8,385 nt of DNA, taken from the NCBI GenBank assembly GCA_002479035.1, contig DLLA01000182.1, positions 1-8,385 of the forward strand, given 5' to 3'. The notes beneath the pieces were generated by a model. That model worked only from the letters and a program-made list of their open reading frames with translations, did no database searches and was not told the origin of the DNA. Position 1 is the first letter of the stretch. The number at the start of each line of letters is the position of its first letter. Of the stretch, positions 7,577 through 8,385 are shown in pieces. This stretch comes from Bacteroidales bacterium UBA7574. Its GTDB lineage: Bacteria; Bacteroidota; Bacteroidia; Bacteroidales; Paludibacteraceae. Both the position numbers and the translations under genes were made by a program.

Positions 7577-8026
7577 CTATTGTTCTACGGCAGGCGGCAG
7601 GTCATCCACGCTGTCCTGCAGCGGGTCTGCAGGCGTCTGCGGGCGAATTGCTTTCACGGAGATGATGGAATCCACCACAAACTGGCTGTTTCCGCGCCAT
7701 GGCAGGGTGCCGAGGTAGCGTTTCCAATGCAGTTTTATCTGCCTGCCCGAGTTGCTGTCTATCTGCTCCGCCACGCGCTCGTCCGTCACCGAGAACTTGA
7801 ACTCGTTGGACTGTATGGTCGCACTGGTATTCTTCGAGTTGTAGCCCGTTTGTATCATCTTCCCCTCGTAGGTCTTGAAGATAAAACCTTCGCGCTGGAA
7901 GTAGTTGATATCGCCTTCGTTGGTCCCCTCGCTGTACACGAAACAGAATTTGAAGAACACAAACCCCGCCAATGCGAGCACCACGATGCTCACCACACTT
8001 GTAATCACTTTTCCTTTCGTTGTCAT
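7577..8026 (-). CDS. small membrane-anchored conserved Bacteroidales protein, function unknown
   Basis: 149 residues with one N-terminal membrane segment (about 8-26) after a basic start (MTTKGK), then a soluble part probably facing the periplasm. Conserved-looking stretches are YSEGTNEGDINYF (31-43), GFIFKTYEGKM (47-57), FKFSVTDERVAEQI (76-89), HWKRYLGTLPWRG (100-112) and SQFVVDSI (114-121). I recognise this pattern from a short Bacteroidales family that has sometimes carried the name 6-phosphogluconate dehydrogenase. At this length, with no Rossmann GxGxxG and a membrane anchor, that name would be wrong. The C-terminus is Pro/Asp-rich (129-149). The ATG at 8026 is chosen because AAAGGAG (8040-8034) lies 7 nt ahead; an in-frame ATG at 8032 is too close to it. 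Longer frames reaching 8275 run through repeats and the promoter and are unlikely. It is the first gene after the promoter and leads the possible operon. Confidence 0.8.
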   Translation of the reverse strand: MTTKGKVITSVVSIVVLALAGFVFFKFCFVYSEGTNEGDINYFQREGFIFKTYEGKMIQTGYNSKNTSATIQSNEFKFSVTDERVAEQIDSNSGRQIKLHWKRYLGTLPWRGNSQFVVDSIISVKAIRPQTPADPLQDSVDDLPPAVEQ

Positions 8027-8033
8027 AATCATT

Positions 8034-8040
8034 CTCCTTT
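8034..8040 (-). promoter_or_regulatory. ribosome binding site that decides the start at 8026
   Basis: AAAGGAG read on the minus strand lies 7 nt before ATG 8026 and only 1 nt before the in-frame ATG at 8032. It is the clearest Shine-Dalgarno sequence in the window. Other genes here mostly lack one, as is common in Bacteroidota. Confidence 0.7.
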
Positions 8041-8043
8041 CTG

Positions 8044-8078
8044 TTTGGCACATTGCCCTTTGCCGACAAAATGCCAAA
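8044..8078 (-). promoter_or_regulatory. possible 5'-leader stem-loop
   Basis: TTTGGCA (minus strand, 8078-8072) and TGCCAAA (8050-8044) can pair as a perfect 7-bp stem around a 21-nt loop. The 5' arm would begin within a few nt of the predicted transcript start (~8080), and the 3' arm ends 3 nt before the Shine-Dalgarno sequence. It could affect RNA stability or translation. No known riboswitch is recognised. Confidence 0.4.
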
Positions 8079-8085
8079 ATTCGCG

Positions 8086-8116
8086 CAAAGGTACGAAAAA
8101 AATGCAATATGCACAA
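8086..8116 (-). promoter_or_regulatory. Bacteroidota-type promoter leading the possible operon
   Basis: On the minus strand, TTG (8116-8114) is followed after exactly 20 nt by TACCTTTG (8093-8086), matching TTG-N19-21-TAnnTTTG. Transcription should start near 8080, giving a leader of about 55 nt to ATG 8026. No other promoter of this type was found between here and the MFS gene, so it may drive all seven genes down to the thioesterase. Confidence 0.78.
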
Positions 8117-8139
8117 CACCATGCACAAAAAACGTTTTT
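8109..8139. repeat. paired ATGCACAA direct repeats and AAAAACGTTTTT palindrome at the promoter
   Basis: ATGCACAA occurs at 8109-8116 and 8121-8128, 12 nt apart. The first copy contains the promoter's -33 triplet. A perfect 12-nt palindrome AAAAACGTTTTT follows at 8128-8139, just upstream of the promoter. The position suggests an operator or UP-like element, but no known regulator site is recognised. Confidence 0.45.
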
Positions 8140-8174
8140 GCACCCCGACTATTGCTATTTTCATCACCTCCCCC

Positions 8175-8223
8175 GCCGCATACCACTCTCGGCAACACCC
8201 GCCACATACCACCCTCTGGCAAC
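8175..8223. repeat. imperfect 26/27-bp tandem repeat
   Basis: GCCGCATACCACTCTC followed by GGCAAC (from 8175) is repeated as GCCACATACCACCCTC followed by TGGCAAC (from 8201), with three substitutions and one inserted base. It runs directly into the DnaA-box-like array. No protein frame explains it. Confidence 0.65.
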
Positions 8224-8298
8224 TTATCCACAGACTCCCCATCAACCATCCACAAATTCCCCACAAACTCCCCATCCCACCTCTTCCAATTATCCACA
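8224..8298 (+). repeat. degenerate 33-bp repeat array with DnaA-box-like nonamers
   Basis: Two exact TTATCCACA nonamers, the classical DnaA-box consensus, lie at 8224-8232 and 8290-8298, exactly 66 bp apart. Between them are two sites each with two mismatches: CCATCCACA (8246-8254) and TTCCCCACA (8257-8265). Start-to-start steps are 22, 11 and 33 bp, all multiples of 11, so the sites face the same side of the helix. The array is also a degenerate 33-bp tandem repeat (8224-8256, 8257-8289, then the start of a third copy); the first two units share ACTCCCCATC. The plus strand is very C-rich: 8233-8320 has about 43 C and only two G. It may be an origin or DnaA-binding locus; chance within low-complexity repeats is the alternative. 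Confidence 0.5.
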
Positions 8299-8318
8299 GC
8301 CCACACTCCCTCTCACAA

Positions 8319-8385
8319 TATCTACGTATAATAGTTGAACTAAAACTATGTTAATAGTATGTCATTAGTACGAACTATGTTGAAA
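8319..8385. other. AT-rich tract with repeated AACTATGTT, cut by the right edge
   Basis: This stretch is roughly 70% A+T and follows the C-rich array abruptly. AACTATGTT occurs at 8344-8352 and 8373-8381. ATAGTT (8331-8336) is inverted against AACTAT (8344-8349) with a 7-nt loop, and TAGTTGAACTA (8332-8342) is a palindrome around one base. No TAnnTTTG promoter or start codon with a ribosome site is visible. It could be an unwinding region beside the DnaA-like boxes or the regulatory region of a gene outside the window. Confidence 0.4.

Noticed and set aside
8128..8139. Rho-independent terminator from AAAAACGTTTTT
   Set aside because: The stem is almost entirely A-T with no GC-rich part, and no gene ends next to it on either strand.
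8175..8298. CRISPR array
   Set aside because: The repeats are degenerate, with units of two different lengths and no constant repeat separated by unique spacers; no cas genes are visible.
8027..8306. N-terminal extensions of the small membrane protein, up to 8275, or an overlapping frame from 8306
   Set aside because: They run through the promoter, leader hairpin and low-complexity repeats, and the Shine-Dalgarno sequence plus a basic-then-hydrophobic N-terminus point to ATG 8026.
7905..8354. Plus-strand open frames of 92 to 275 codons over the right end
   Set aside because: Their translations are Pro/Thr/His-rich because of the C-rich repeats and show no start signals or motifs.

Overview
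The window looks like chromosomal DNA of a member of the order Bacteroidales (Bacteroidota). Three things support this. The gene set (lipoprotein-type LptC, type III pantothenate kinase, FatA/FatB-like acyl-ACP thioesterase, small YSEG/FKTYEG membrane protein) is typical of the group. Most starts lack a strong Shine-Dalgarno sequence. Two intergenic promoters fit the Bacteroidota primary-sigma pattern TTG-N20-TAnnTTTG. No mobile-element, phage, CRISPR, tRNA or rRNA signature was seen.

All eight protein genes lie on the minus strand, so transcription runs from the right end to the left end. In that order they are: a small membrane-anchored conserved protein (7577-8026), an AMP-forming acyl-CoA/ACP synthetase (5863-7539), type III pantothenate kinase coaX (5111-5854), a beta-barrel outer membrane protein with a FadL-like look (3893-5107), a periplasmic TPR-like protein (2502-3863), the LPS-export lipoprotein LptC (1857-2432), an acyl-ACP thioesterase (1048-1809), and an MFS transporter cut by the left edge (1-979). 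Gaps in the first seven genes are 3 to 69 nt. The only promoter I can see for them is ahead of the small protein (8086-8116), so they may form one long operon. The MFS gene has its own promoter (1004-1034).

The theme is fatty acids and the envelope. CoaX makes the first committed intermediate of CoA, the synthetase activates fatty acids, the thioesterase releases fatty acids from ACP, the barrel may pass hydrophobic compounds through the outer membrane, and LptC serves LPS export. That these act as one pathway is inference from proximity.

The last ~290 nt (8094-8385) hold no gene I can support but are highly structured. They contain short direct repeats over the promoter, a 12-nt palindrome, a 26/27-bp tandem repeat, a degenerate 33-bp tandem repeat with two exact TTATCCACA DnaA-box nonamers 66 bp apart and two near-boxes between them in 11-bp steps, and an AT-rich edge with repeated AACTATGTT. 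An origin-like or DnaA-titrating locus is one reading. A degenerate low-complexity intergenic repeat is the other.
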